Positions 18,147 through 27,800 of a stretch of 64,000 nucleotides of DNA are shown piece by piece. The notes beneath the pieces were generated by a model. That model saw only the letters and a program-made list of their open reading frames with translations. It made no database searches and was not told the origin of the DNA. Made by a program: the position numbers and the translations under genes. The stretch comes from PCC-9228 sp964477525 (lineage in GTDB: Bacteria > Cyanobacteriota > Cyanobacteriia > Cyanobacteriales > PCC-9228): assembly GCA_964477525.1 (NCBI GenBank), contig CAYZHY010000002.1, positions 1 to 64,000 on the forward strand, in the 5' to 3' direction. Positions within the stretch are counted from its first letter, which is position 1, and every line of letters begins with the position of its first letter.

Positions 18147-18740
18147 TTAGCTGGTGCTGGCGTTGGGTTGGGCCTGCTGTTGCAGCACCGAAACCACAAA
18201 CTGAGATGCAGTGGTTCTATGGCTGCCTCTATAGGGTGCTACAGACCATCCTCGTGTTTGAGCGGGAAACTGCCACAAATCCAGATGGGGAACGGGTGGA
18301 TCGGCGTAGAAACTTCCCATCCCTCTGCCCAGTAGGTTAGAACTGATGTGGGTAAAGTAATCGTGGCTGCAACGGTAAATGGGAAAGTTGCCGTATAGGG
18401 GCACTCCCCATCCGTCGAAGGCTATAAAGGCTTTGACGGTTCCACCACTAGCTTGCCAGTGGTTGGCTACCGCGATCGCACCGACGACCCCAGCACTAAA
18501 TCCAATAAACCATAATGGGACACCAACCGCTCCCGTACCTACCGATTTTTGTAAAAATTGCCAAATGTGAATAGGTGAGTAGGGAGGATACTGGGAAACG
18601 GGAACGACCAAGGGGTGGTTGATGGAAAGACCGACCCTGGCGGTTTGCCATTGTAATTCCCGCAAAAAACTATCTGTCAGGCGGGGTTCGTGAATCCCAC
18701 CACAAATAACCAATTGCCAGGGTAGGAGAGCTTGGGTCAT
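18147..18740 (-). CDS. Alpha/beta hydrolase-like cyanobacterial protein
   Basis: A 197-residue protein that looks like a small alpha/beta hydrolase. A nucleophile-elbow motif GFSAG lies in WFIGFSAGVVGA near residues 78-89, preceded by a beta-strand-like start LVICGGIHEPRLTDSFL. A later Asp in AFIAFDGWGVPL and His residues near 126-131 could complete a triad. The family is hypothetical, and no substrate can be proposed. The C-terminal Gln/Ala/Ser tail is probably disordered. It is divergent from the ferrochelatase-family gene. The start codon is a plain ATG with GGTAGGAGAGC after it on the complementary strand, not a ribosome-binding site. Confidence 0.65.
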   Translation of the reverse strand: MTQALLPWQLVICGGIHEPRLTDSFLRELQWQTARVGLSINHPLVVPVSQYPPYSPIHIWQFLQKSVGTGAVGVPLWFIGFSAGVVGAIAVANHWQASGGTVKAFIAFDGWGVPLYGNFPIYRCSHDYFTHISSNLLGRGMGSFYADPPVPHLDLWQFPAQTRGWSVAPYRGSHRTTASQFVVSVLQQQAQPNASTS

Positions 18741-18780
18741 CCGATCTGCTAAAAAATCTGCTAAAAAATTTTTAAACCCG

Positions 18781-18801
18781 ACATCCCCCTAGAGGGGATG
18801 T
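18781..18801. repeat. Hairpin upstream of the ferrochelatase-family gene
   Basis: ACATCCCC (18781-18788) pairs perfectly with GGGGATGT (18794-18801) around a five-base loop. It lies between two divergent genes, about 130 bases before the ferrochelatase-family start. It lacks a T run, so it is not a standard terminator. A short tandem duplication of CTGCTAAAAAAT lies just before it. Confidence 0.4.
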
Positions 18802-18929
18802 TAAACTATGAAGAAATCTATAGTTTCTTAGAAAAGTGGGTTCAAGCTCGAGCAAGCCGGTATTGACCGTATCGGGTCGTATATCCATTTTGCACGTCAT
18901 CTGTATTTCGGAGATTTAGGAGAAAAACT

Positions 18930-20051
18930 GTGGTTGCCACTGAAGAAACGATTCAAAATCAATCCCAGCAAGGGTCGGAAAACAACCGAATTGCCGTCTT
19001 GTTGATGGGATATGGGGAAGTCGAAAGTTACGACGAATTTGCCAATTATAACGAACAGGCATTAAATCTGCTGACGGCTAAATTTGCTCCGGTTCCCACG
19101 TGGGTGTATCCTCCCTTGGCGAAATTGTTGGCTTTGTTTGACTTCCACGAATGGAACCACCAACACGATAACTTCATTTCCCCCCACAATGCGATTTTTG
19201 AGAAACAACGGGCGGGCATCGAACAACAGTTGCAGCAACGCTGGGGCTCGCGCGTCCAAGTATTTAAAGCATACAACTTTTGCAAACCCTTTTTACCCCA
19301 CCAGGTTCTCGAACAAATTCGTTCGGAAGGTTTTGACAAACTGTTGATTTATCCGCTTTTGGTGGTTGACTCGATTTTCACCAGCGGCATTGCGGTAGAA
19401 CAGGTCAACAAAGCTTTGGAAACCCAGCAAGATGGCAGCGAACACTGGGTGAAAAACCTACGCTACATTCCTTCCTTTTACAACCAACCCGATTATTTAG
19501 ACTTAATGGCGCGGATGGTGGAAGAAAAGGTCGCCAGCGAACTATCGGATAAATACCTGCGATCGCAAATTGGCATCATCCTTATGAACCACGGCTGCCC
19601 CATGAAAGCCAAAGGGTTCACCTCTGGGGTTACCGAAAGCGAAGCCCTCTACGAACAAGTACGGGAACGCCTAATTAACCGCTATCCGCTGATTTCTGTA
19701 GGCTGGCTCAATCACGATACCCCCCTCATTGAATGGACGCAACCCGATGTGAAAACCGCCGGAGATAATTTAATTCAGTTAGGAGCCAGGGCTTTGGTGT
19801 TCATGCCCATTGGTTTTGCCACCGAAAACCACGAAACCATCTTAGATGTGGACCACATTATCCACGAACTCCAAGACAAACACTCAGACATTACCTACGT
19901 GCAAATGTCTTGCGTCAACGATCGCCCGGAATTTTTGCAGATGGCGGCTGATTGGGCAGATACACAAATCGAAGCCTTGCTGAATGAAGAAAGCGTCAGC
20001 GTCAATCCCAACTTGGCCAATCCCGGCGCCCACCACCATCACCACCACTAA
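18930..20051 (+). CDS. Ferrochelatase-family protein with natural His6 C terminus
   Basis: A 373-residue protein of the ferrochelatase fold, made of two related alpha/beta halves. The half-2 block MNHGCPMKAKGF carries the position of the catalytic His of ferrochelatase, and PIGFATENHETILDVD matches the conserved Glu-containing helix block. It differs from the classical cyanobacterial HemH, which begins VLLLNLGGP and carries a C-terminal chlorophyll-binding-like helix; neither is present here. The protein is therefore a paralogous chelatase or a non-catalytic relative. The tail GAHHHHHH is encoded in the genome and could bind metal. The start is GTG with GGAG seven bases upstream. It may handle iron or another metal in tetrapyrrole metabolism, which is inference. 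Confidence 0.75.
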   Translation: MVATEETIQNQSQQGSENNRIAVLLMGYGEVESYDEFANYNEQALNLLTAKFAPVPTWVYPPLAKLLALFDFHEWNHQHDNFISPHNAIFEKQRAGIEQQLQQRWGSRVQVFKAYNFCKPFLPHQVLEQIRSEGFDKLLIYPLLVVDSIFTSGIAVEQVNKALETQQDGSEHWVKNLRYIPSFYNQPDYLDLMARMVEEKVASELSDKYLRSQIGIILMNHGCPMKAKGFTSGVTESEALYEQVRERLINRYPLISVGWLNHDTPLIEWTQPDVKTAGDNLIQLGARALVFMPIGFATENHETILDVDHIIHELQDKHSDITYVQMSCVNDRPEFLQMAADWADTQIEALLNEESVSVNPNLANPGAHHHHHH

Positions 20052-20080
20052 AGCCAATTTATTGGCATAAAAACACCAGC

Positions 20081-20105
20081 GTAGGGTGGGCAACGCCCAC
20101 CTTAC
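20081..20105. repeat. GTAGGGTGGGC hairpin repeat, copy 1
   Basis: A 25-base inverted repeat with 11-bp arms (GTAGGGTGGGC at 20081-20091) around a three-base loop. A diverged copy with the same stem length is at 45395-45419. It follows the ferrochelatase-family gene and lies before the convergent response-regulator gene, so it may help end transcription from both sides. Confidence 0.6.
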
Positions 20106-20163
20106 TAGAATTTTCAAATTCAATATAAAAAATAAAGCGATCGCTGTTTGGAAAAGCAAGGAC

Positions 20164-20856
20164 TTATTCTTGGCGATCGCTTTCCAAACGATATCCTTTC
20201 CCGTAAACCGATTGAATTAACTGAGATTCGCCCTTTTTGGCAATTTTGCGGCGCAGCAGACGCACCAAAGCAGCAAGGACGTTACTACTGGGGCGATCGC
20301 TTTCCGACCAAAGATATTGATAGATTTGCGTATGGGTTAGTAGCTGACCGGGATGGGAAAGAAACAGTTCCAACAAGCGGGTTTCTTTTTCTGAAAGTTC
20401 GATTTTGCGATCGCCGCGATAAGCCAATTGGTTGTCCCGATCCAACTGCAAATCTTCCACTTGGAGCTTTTCACGCCCCGAATCTTGCCGTAACGTCTCG
20501 CTGCGACGCAAACTGGCTCGCACCCGCGCTAGCAACTCCCGCAGTTCGAAGGGTTTAACAATATAATCATCTGCTCCTGCATCCAAGCCAGCAACCCGGT
20601 CATCCAGGGTATCTTTAGCAGTGAGAAACAAAACCGGCGTGGTATCTCCCTTCTCCCGTAACTCCTGACAAAGCTGCAATCCCGATTTCCCAGGCATCAA
20701 CCAATCCAAAATAAATAAGTCGTAAGTACCTTCCGTTGCCATTTCCACGCCAGTAGTGCCATCGTAGGCAACATCCACTTCATACCCTTCCTTCGTCAAC
20801 ACTCGATGCAAAGGCTCGGTTAGTTCGGCTTCATCATCTACCAACAGAATACGCAT
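20164..20856 (-). CDS. rppA: OmpR-type response regulator, RppA-like
   Basis: A 230-residue two-component regulator. The receiver domain (about 1-115) has the acidic pair DDE at 7-9, the phosphorylated Asp51 in FILDWLMPG and the Lys of YIVKPF near 103. A winged-helix DNA-binding domain of the OmpR/PhoB class follows (about 135-225). The sequence is close in pattern to the cyanobacterial RppA group, which adjusts photosynthesis and pigment genes to redox state, or nickel genes in some species. No partner kinase is adjacent, so it may be orphan or paired elsewhere. The assignment to RppA rests on recalled family similarity and is less certain than the class. Confidence 0.8.
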   Translation of the reverse strand: MRILLVDDEAELTEPLHRVLTKEGYEVDVAYDGTTGVEMATEGTYDLFILDWLMPGKSGLQLCQELREKGDTTPVLFLTAKDTLDDRVAGLDAGADDYIVKPFELRELLARVRASLRRSETLRQDSGREKLQVEDLQLDRDNQLAYRGDRKIELSEKETRLLELFLSHPGQLLTHTQIYQYLWSESDRPSSNVLAALVRLLRRKIAKKGESQLIQSVYGKGYRLESDRQE

Positions 20857-20969
20857 AGTTTTTTAGAGTTTTTTACCATCCATCAAAAACAGTAAATTCA
20901 ATTGGGGGAGTTGGCACGCTCGATTGGATACCAATAGCGAGCATGGAAAGGGCAACGTAAAATAAAATT

Positions 20970-22784
20970 ATGACTATTTCCGATGCAACTTTACAAAATC
21001 GACCCTCACAGCGCGAAAACGACTGGCGCTTATTTTTGCGGTTGGTGCCCTATGCCCGCCGCTATAAAAAACTATTGCTATTTTCCATTTTATTACTATT
21101 TCCTTTATCCCTAGCAGGAGCGGTACAACCAATTTTGGTGGGGCAAGCCGTTTCCTTGATTCGCGGGGAGGATACTTTTTTCTTGCTACAGGGCAAAACC
21201 ATTGCCGAAGGTTTAAATCTGCTGTCGATTTTGCTTTTATTGACAGTAGTGCTGCGTATGGTGTTAGAAGCCTCCCAGGGATTTTTAGTACAAAAAGTAG
21301 GGCAGCAGATTACCACCGATATTCGCAACGACCTGTTTCGCCACGTGACTTCCCTGGCTTCTAGTTTTTTCGATCGCACCCCAGTCGGCAAACTCATTAC
21401 CCGGCTGACCAGCGATGTGAATGCCTTAGGCGAGGTATTCTCCACAGGTGCCATTGGCGTGATTACAGATTTATTTTCCATCATCATCCTTGCTGTTGCC
21501 ATGTTCTCAGTACAGTGGCAACTTGCCAGCATGCTGGTTTTGATGCTCTTTCCCGTAGCCGGTGTAGTCATATATTTCCAAAATCAATACCGCAAAGCCA
21601 ACTATCGGGTACGGGAAGAACTATCCAGCCTCAACGCCATGTTGCAGGAGAACATTAGCGGCATTAACATCGTGCAGTTGTTTTGCCGGGAAAGCTTCAA
21701 CAGCGAGATGTTTCGGGAAAACAACCAACGTTATATCCACCAAGTCAATCGCACAATTTTCCACGATGCTTCTATATCCGGAATTTTAGAATGGATTTCT
21801 TTAATCGCGATCGCTGCCGTTTTGTGGTTCGGGGGGAACTTAGTTTTAGAGGATGCACTGACATTTGGCACCCTATCCACCTTTATTTTGTTTGCTCAAC
21901 GTCTGTTCAACCCTTTGCGTCAATTTGCTGAAAAATTTACCACCATTCAAGCTGGATTTACTGCCATCGAACGCATCAGCGATATCTTCAACCAACCCAT
22001 CGAAATTCGCGATCCCGAAAAGAACCGCAAACGGTTAGACATTCACAGCACCCGTCGCGGAGAAATTCGTTTTGAAAACGTTTCCTTTGGCTACAAACCC
22101 AACGAATACGTTCTCAAAAATTTAAATTTCACCATCGAACCGGGCGAAAAAATTGCCATTGTCGGTCCCACTGGTGCCGGCAAAAGTTCCGTCATTCGCT
22201 TGCTGTGTCGCCTATACGAAACCACCGAAGGCCGCGTTTTGGTAGATGGCATTGATGTTCGTAACCTCCCCCAAGCCGAACTGCGACGCCACGTTGGGGT
22301 CATTCTCCAAGATGGATTTGTCTTTTCTGGCGACGTAAAAAGCAATATTGCTCTGGGAGAAAGCTATTCCTTCGAACAAATCCAGAAAGCCGCCGAACAA
22401 ACCTCCGTCGATCGCTTTATCAAACAGCTACCTCAAGGATACGACACCAAACTCCGACAACGCGGTGCCAATTTATCTGGCGGTCAAAAGCAATTGCTAG
22501 CCTTTGCCAGAGTTGCCATTCGCGACCCCCAAATTCTGGTTTTGGATGAGGCAACAGCCAATTTGGATGTGGCAACCGAAGCATTGATTCAGTCAGCTTT
22601 GGATAAATTGCTAGAAAATCGCACAGCCATTATTATCGCTCACCGGCTGTCTACCATCCGCAAAGTCGATCGCATTTTCGTTTTGAAACAAGGAGAACTG
22701 GTAGAAGCAGGCAGCCACGAAGAACTGCTACGCCAGGAAGGCGTTTATGCCAGCTTGTACAAATTGCAACAGCTGGGCACTTAG
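20970..22784 (+). CDS. MsbA-type ABC exporter, fused membrane and ATPase domains
   Basis: A 604-residue half-transporter. Six membrane segments fill about residues 30-320. The ATPase domain follows, with Walker A GPTGAGKSS near 396, Q-loop ILQDGF, signature LSGGQKQ near 503, Walker B ILVLDEAT and H-loop IAHRLST. It would work as a homodimer or as half of a heterodimer to export lipid or a hydrophobic compound; the substrate is not visible. It stands alone on the plus strand with no partner gene next to it. A short element ending in a terminator lies 88 bases downstream (22872-22930). Confidence 0.93.
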   Translation: MTISDATLQNRPSQRENDWRLFLRLVPYARRYKKLLLFSILLLFPLSLAGAVQPILVGQAVSLIRGEDTFFLLQGKTIAEGLNLLSILLLLTVVLRMVLEASQGFLVQKVGQQITTDIRNDLFRHVTSLASSFFDRTPVGKLITRLTSDVNALGEVFSTGAIGVITDLFSIIILAVAMFSVQWQLASMLVLMLFPVAGVVIYFQNQYRKANYRVREELSSLNAMLQENISGINIVQLFCRESFNSEMFRENNQRYIHQVNRTIFHDASISGILEWISLIAIAAVLWFGGNLVLEDALTFGTLSTFILFAQRLFNPLRQFAEKFTTIQAGFTAIERISDIFNQPIEIRDPEKNRKRLDIHSTRRGEIRFENVSFGYKPNEYVLKNLNFTIEPGEKIAIVGPTGAGKSSVIRLLCRLYETTEGRVLVDGIDVRNLPQAELRRHVGVILQDGFVFSGDVKSNIALGESYSFEQIQKAAEQTSVDRFIKQLPQGYDTKLRQRGANLSGGQKQLLAFARVAIRDPQILVLDEATANLDVATEALIQSALDKLLENRTAIIIAHRLSTIRKVDRIFVLKQGELVEAGSHEELLRQEGVYASLYKLQQLGT

Positions 22785-22871
22785 GGGCAGCTTCCCCACA
22801 TTTCTATGGAAATTTCTGCCAAAATTTTTGCCAAACTTTCCCGATCGCTTCTAACAGTATCGGAAAAATAG

Positions 22872-22930
22872 AATGGTAGATGCACCCTGATGAGTGAGTT
22901 ATCCCTGGCACCCAGCCAGGGTTTTTTTTT
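22872..22930 (+). ncRNA. Small-RNA-like element with intrinsic terminator, copy 1
   Basis: A 19-base block, AATGGTAGATGCACCCTGA (22872-22890), is followed by a hairpin CCCTGG/CCAGGG (22903-22908 with 22916-22921) and nine T residues. The same block, hairpin and T run recur at 36226-36279 in another spacer. Conservation upstream of the hairpin goes beyond what a terminator needs, suggesting a short RNA or the 3' end of a leader. It lies between the ABC exporter gene and the PucC-family gene, on the same strand as both. It matched no RNA family that could be recalled with confidence. Confidence 0.5.
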
Positions 22931-23087
22931 GCTTTTTTTGTCTAGTCATCTCGCTACCAGCCAAAATCTTTCATAATTTCCCCCTGCTTCCCACTCTTGC
23001 CATCTCCCCAGCAGTCCTCATTTCATGTACCTTGTATAGGTAGGAAATAGTCGCCTAATATTTGGGAAATTTTTCCCTACCGTCTTC

Positions 23088-24575
23088 ATGAGTACAGAAA
23101 CCGATCAAAATATGGAACCAACCACCGAATCTTCAACAGATGCCCCTGCTGTTCCCAGCATTAATATATTTACCATGTTCCGTCTGGGTTTGTTCCAGAT
23201 GGGGTTGGGCATCATGTCTTTGTTAACCCTGGGTGTTTTAAACCGGGTGATGATTGACGAGTTGAAAGTACCGGCTTTGATTGCTTCTGGGGCTCTTGCT
23301 ATGCACCAAGTGGTGGCACCAGCGAGGGTTTGGTTCGGTCAAATGTCGGATGCCAAACCCATTTTTGGCATGCATCGTACCGGTTATGTTTGGATTGGTG
23401 CGGCGTTGTTTACCAGCGTTTCTTTTTTGGCGGTACAGGTGGTTTGGCAATTGGGAAACAGTATGGCGAGTGTCGGGGAACTCACCAATACTACCTATGC
23501 TTGGGCAGGTGTTTTGGCGTTGGTGTTTACCATCTATGGTTTGGCACTCAGTGCCAGTTCTACTCCTTTTGCTGCTTTGCTGGTGGATATTTCTGATGAA
23601 GACAACCGTTCCCAACTCATCGGCATTGTTTGGTCGATGCTGATGGTGGGTATTATTATTGGTGCGATCGTTAGCAGTATCTTGCTGAAACCGCTAACGC
23701 TGGATACGCCGGTTACCCAAATGCAGGATACGATTACTTGGTTGTTTGTATTTATACCGGCAATTGTGTTTGCGATCGCGATGGTTTCCACAGTTGGGAT
23801 AGAATCGAAATATTCCCGCTATACCAACCGTTCCAGCGTTAGCGATCGCGAAGACAGCATAACCTTAGGCAAGGCTCTAAAAGTGCTCACCGCCAGCCGC
23901 CAAACGGGTTTCTTTTTCACTTTCTTGCTGGTAATGACCATTAGTTTGTTCATGCAGGAAGCGGTTTTAGAACCTTACGGCGGTGAAGTATTTGGCATGC
24001 CGATTTCGGAAACCACCAAATTAAACGCTTTTTGGGGAACGGGAACTCTGATTGGTTTGAGCGGCACTGGGTTTTGGATTACCCCGCGTTTGGGCAAGCA
24101 TAAAACCACGCGGTTGGGTTGTTTGCTCTCTTCCGGTACGTTTGTCATTATTATTCTGGCTGGCTTTACCCACAATCCCCAATTTCTCCAATATGCTTTG
24201 TTGCTATTTGGTTTGGCGTTGGGGATGACTACCACGGGTGCTTTAAGCTTGATGCTAGATTTGACAGTTGCAGAAACCGCCGGTACGTTTATTGGTGCTT
24301 GGGGGTTATCACAAGCGATCGCACGTGCTTTGGCAACGGTATTTGGCGGTGCTATTTTGGATTTTGGCAAGTGGATTTTGGTGCAAGTACGCGGTGTTGC
24401 CGATGTTACGGCTATCCCAGAACCGGAATTGCTGCCTGCCTATGCGGTTGTATTTGGCTTGCAAGCTGCAGGCATGTTATTGGCAGTATGGTTCTTAAAT
24501 CGGGTAAACATTAAAGAGTTTCGCGATAATTCCCAACGTGCAGTTATGGCCGTTATTGAAAGCGATTTGGATTAG
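23088..24575 (+). CDS. PucC/BCH-family (BCD) major facilitator protein
   Basis: A 495-residue membrane protein with about twelve hydrophobic segments. After a short hydrophilic start, the block NIFTMFRLGLFQMGLGIMSLLTLGVLNRVMI is typical of the PucC/BCH group, and VWFGQMSDAKPIFGMHRTGYVWIGA matches the loop after the second and third helices. In purple bacteria the family helps assemble light-harvesting complexes; in cyanobacteria members are linked to chlorophyll or antenna protein insertion. The role here is inferred from the family. The ATG start follows a hairpin-like GGGAAATTTTTCCC. Transcription ends at the strong terminator at 24593-24640. Confidence 0.9.
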   Translation: MSTETDQNMEPTTESSTDAPAVPSINIFTMFRLGLFQMGLGIMSLLTLGVLNRVMIDELKVPALIASGALAMHQVVAPARVWFGQMSDAKPIFGMHRTGYVWIGAALFTSVSFLAVQVVWQLGNSMASVGELTNTTYAWAGVLALVFTIYGLALSASSTPFAALLVDISDEDNRSQLIGIVWSMLMVGIIIGAIVSSILLKPLTLDTPVTQMQDTITWLFVFIPAIVFAIAMVSTVGIESKYSRYTNRSSVSDREDSITLGKALKVLTASRQTGFFFTFLLVMTISLFMQEAVLEPYGGEVFGMPISETTKLNAFWGTGTLIGLSGTGFWITPRLGKHKTTRLGCLLSSGTFVIIILAGFTHNPQFLQYALLLFGLALGMTTTGALSLMLDLTVAETAGTFIGAWGLSQAIARALATVFGGAILDFGKWILVQVRGVADVTAIPEPELLPAYAVVFGLQAAGMLLAVWFLNRVNIKEFRDNSQRAVMAVIESDLD

Positions 24576-24592
24576 AAAAACAACCAGCAGCG

Positions 24593-24640
24593 GACAGTCT
24601 TTTTAGGTCAAAATTTTACCTAGAGACTGTCTTTATTTTT
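24593..24640 (+). terminator. Intrinsic terminator after the PucC-family gene
   Basis: GACAGTCT (24593-24600) plus AGGT pair with ACCT plus AGACTGTC (24618-24631) in a long stem with a small internal mismatch, and a T-rich run follows. It starts 18 bases after the stop codon. Confidence 0.8.
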
Positions 24641-24654
24641 ATCTTATATAATTT

Positions 24655-24735
24655 TGAGGGGCGCAACGCGCGAGCGCCCCTACCGGGGTAATTGGAAAAA
24701 TTCCAGACGATTGTTGTTTTTCAGAAATGGTATAA
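24655..24735. mobile_element. MITE-like repeat, half copy
   Basis: This is the reverse-oriented half of the repeat at 1422-1547 and 46089-46215. It keeps the GC core AGGGGCGCAACGCGCGAGCG (from 24656) and the end TTTTTCAGAAATGGTATAA (24717-24735), whose complement matches the left end of the other copies. The other terminal repeat is missing, so it looks truncated. It sits between the PucC-family terminator and the convergent sensor gene. Confidence 0.6.
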
Positions 24736-24849
24736 GGTACGATAAGTTTAGATATAAATATGCTATGTTTGGCTGTAGTGTACTGTTCATCGCTCAGCCA
24801 CCAGGGAAAGAATCTGAGCTGAGTTGTTTGAATGCCAGCGATTGCCCAG

Positions 24850-27800
24850 CTACAGGTATTGGTTTATCCGCTGTAAATAGATTTGCACCACGCGATCGCT
24901 AGGATTTTCCTGCAAGCATTCCTGCAACAATTGAGAGGCAGCGAGATAATTTCGGCGATAATACAGTTGCAAACCCTTCTCAAAACGTGCCCAAGTAGCC
25001 AACTTGGCCTTGCGAACGTATGGCGGGTCGCCATCAAACACTTCAAATACACCAACCGCTTGAGATTTGCCTTTCACTTGCACCTTATCCACAAACCGCA
25101 CAAAATAGTCTTGAGGGGATTCCAGTAAAGAAAGCGTGTAGTGGGAAATCAACAAAGATACGCCATATTCCTTGGTTAGCATTTCCAGACGAGAAGCCAA
25201 ATTCACCGCATCGCCAATTACAGTGGTATCCATGCGTTTTTTGCCACCCACGGTTCCCAAAGTTAAAATACCGGTATTGATGCCAATGCCAATGCGAATG
25301 GGGTCTTTACCATCGTTGCAACGTTCTTGGTTGCGAGCGTTCAAACTTTGTAACATAGCGATCGCGGCATCCACGGCATCGTCAACTCCACAAGCAAACA
25401 ACGCCATAATCCCATCGCCAATGTATTTATCAATAAAGCCGCAATGCTCTAAAATCAGTGGTTCCATGGCACTGAGGTAAAAATTAATAAACTGGAAATT
25501 TTCCGCCGGCGACATGCTTTCCGAAAGCGAGGTAAAATTACGAATATCGGCAAACATTACGGACATTTGCTGCTGCAAGCGATCGCCCAACTGAACATCT
25601 AAAATGCTTTCCTTGTTCAAAAGCTGCAAAAACTCGTGGGGAACGAAGCGACTGTAGGCAGCATTCAAATTCGATAAATGCAGATGGGTTTTGATTCTAG
25701 CTAAAAGCTCGGATTTAGAAATAGGTTTGGTGAGATAATCGTTGGCGCCTACATGGAGACCTTCCACCACATCAGTAACTTGTTGTTTGGCAGTCAGCAT
25801 CAAAACCGGCAGTTCGTTCGCGGGAAATTGGGCGCGTAATTTTTGACAAACTTCGTATCCCGTCATCTGAGGCATCATCACATCGAGTAAAATTAAATCC
25901 GGTTTGAAACCATTTTCGATGAGTTCCAATGCCTCAATGCCGTTGGAAGCTTGGGTAATATCGTAATTATGCAACGCCAAATGGTTGGCAAGAACCTGAA
26001 TATTTATGGGTTCGTCGTCTACAATCAAAATCGCAAAGCGTTTCCCATAGGTTTCGTTGCTTAATTGTTGTGAATGTTGGGCAATTGGCGTCGTTTCTTG
26101 AGTATTGTTGGTTCGTGTAATTTCTTTGCTATTTGTTGGTATCTTAGGTGATGGCTGTTGCTGTTGCGATGAATCTTGAGAACTTGTTGCCGAATCGTCT
26201 CCCATTGGCGGCAGGGAAGAAGCAATTGGTAGTGTAAATGTAAACTTAGAACCGTGCCCTACCTTGGAGTCTACTGTAATGTCTCCCCCGTGCAAGTTGA
26301 CCAACTGTTTGGTAATGGCTAATCCCAAACCAGCACCTTGATATTGTCTGGTATGGGAACCATCTCCTTGCTGGAAGGAATCAAAAATATGCGGCAACAT
26401 ATCTTGGGCAATACCGCTTCCCGTATCGGCAACGGTAATGGCAATGTGGCGTTTGTCACCGTCGCCATCTGCTAGCGGAACAATTGCTGAGGAAATGGTC
26501 ACTTGACCGCGATGGGTGAATTTGATCGCATTGCCAACCAAATTGTACAAAATTTGCTGCAAGCGATTTTCATCGGCATCTACCAGGGGCAAATTTGGAT
26601 CGACTTCATTGCGCAATTCTATGGATTTGTTGCCAATCGTGGTCTGGCTGAGGGTCAACACCACTTCCACTATCGACCGCAATTCCACTGGTTTGCGATA
26701 TAGTTGCAAAGTTTGATATTTGAGCTGCGAAAAATCTAGAATATCGTTGACCAGGGTCGTCAAACGATAGCCACTTTGCGCGATCGCATCTAAATTTTGG
26801 CGAACTTGGGGGGATAAATCGCCACCATAGCCATCCAGTAGCGACTCGGCAATGCCAATAATGCCGTTGAGAGGGGTTCTCAGTTCGTGAGATGTATTGG
26901 CAAGAAACTCATCTTTGAGTTTATCTAGCTGTTGGAGTTCGTTATTTTGCTTTTCCAGGGTGTCCAAGGATTGGCGCAGTTGCAAGGCCATATACTGGAA
27001 CGAGCGTGCTAGTTCTCCCAACTCATCCGAACGTTGCGTATCGAGCTTTTGCGACCATTCTCCCTCACTTAACTGTTTGGCAGCGGTTTGGAGGCGTAAA
27101 ATTGGCCGTACGACCCAGCGAGATGTAACCAGACCCAACCAAATTGCGATCGCTAAAGCAACAATGCATAATTGAACGGTCGTGCGCGTGTTAGCATAAA
27201 TTTGCTCCATGAATTGCACTTCTGGAATGACCAAAACAATGGTCCAGGTCAAGCCGCGAGCGTTGCGAAAAGGAAAAACTTGGACAAATTGGCGCTGACC
27301 CTCTAGCTGAAATGTAAAATGCTTATTTTTTTGAATGCGATGCCATCCACCAAATTGGGATTTTAGGTGAGAAGATGTTTGCCGCACTATAGCATTGCGG
27401 CTTTCTGCAGCTAGCACTCTTTGGACGTTGGAACCACCACGCAGGTGTTGTTGTTCTTTTGTGGAACTGGAGACCAACTTACCAGATGATTCGACAATAA
27501 AAGCTTCTCCGGATTGGCCGAGATCGAGATTTCTCAGAAATTTGCTTAATTCTACCAGCAAAACATCAGTAGCGCAAACGCCTATTAGTTCGTTGTCGCT
27601 GGGATGGTAAACTGGCAAGCTAGCTGTAATGATGGGTTGGCCAGTATCAAAATCCATATAAATATTGCTCCAAACCGCTTGTTGCGCTTCAACGGCAGAT
27701 TTATACCAAGGTCGCTGGCGGGCATCGTAGGTTTTGTCTCCCTTTTTTAAGAATTTACCGCGATCGCCCAATTCGTCTAAAGTATAGTAATGACCCACAT

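Noticed and set aside
19991..20051. His6 end as a cloning-vector tag
   Set aside because: The flanking sequence is ordinary chromosome with a hairpin repeat and a regulator gene, and no vector sequence is seen.
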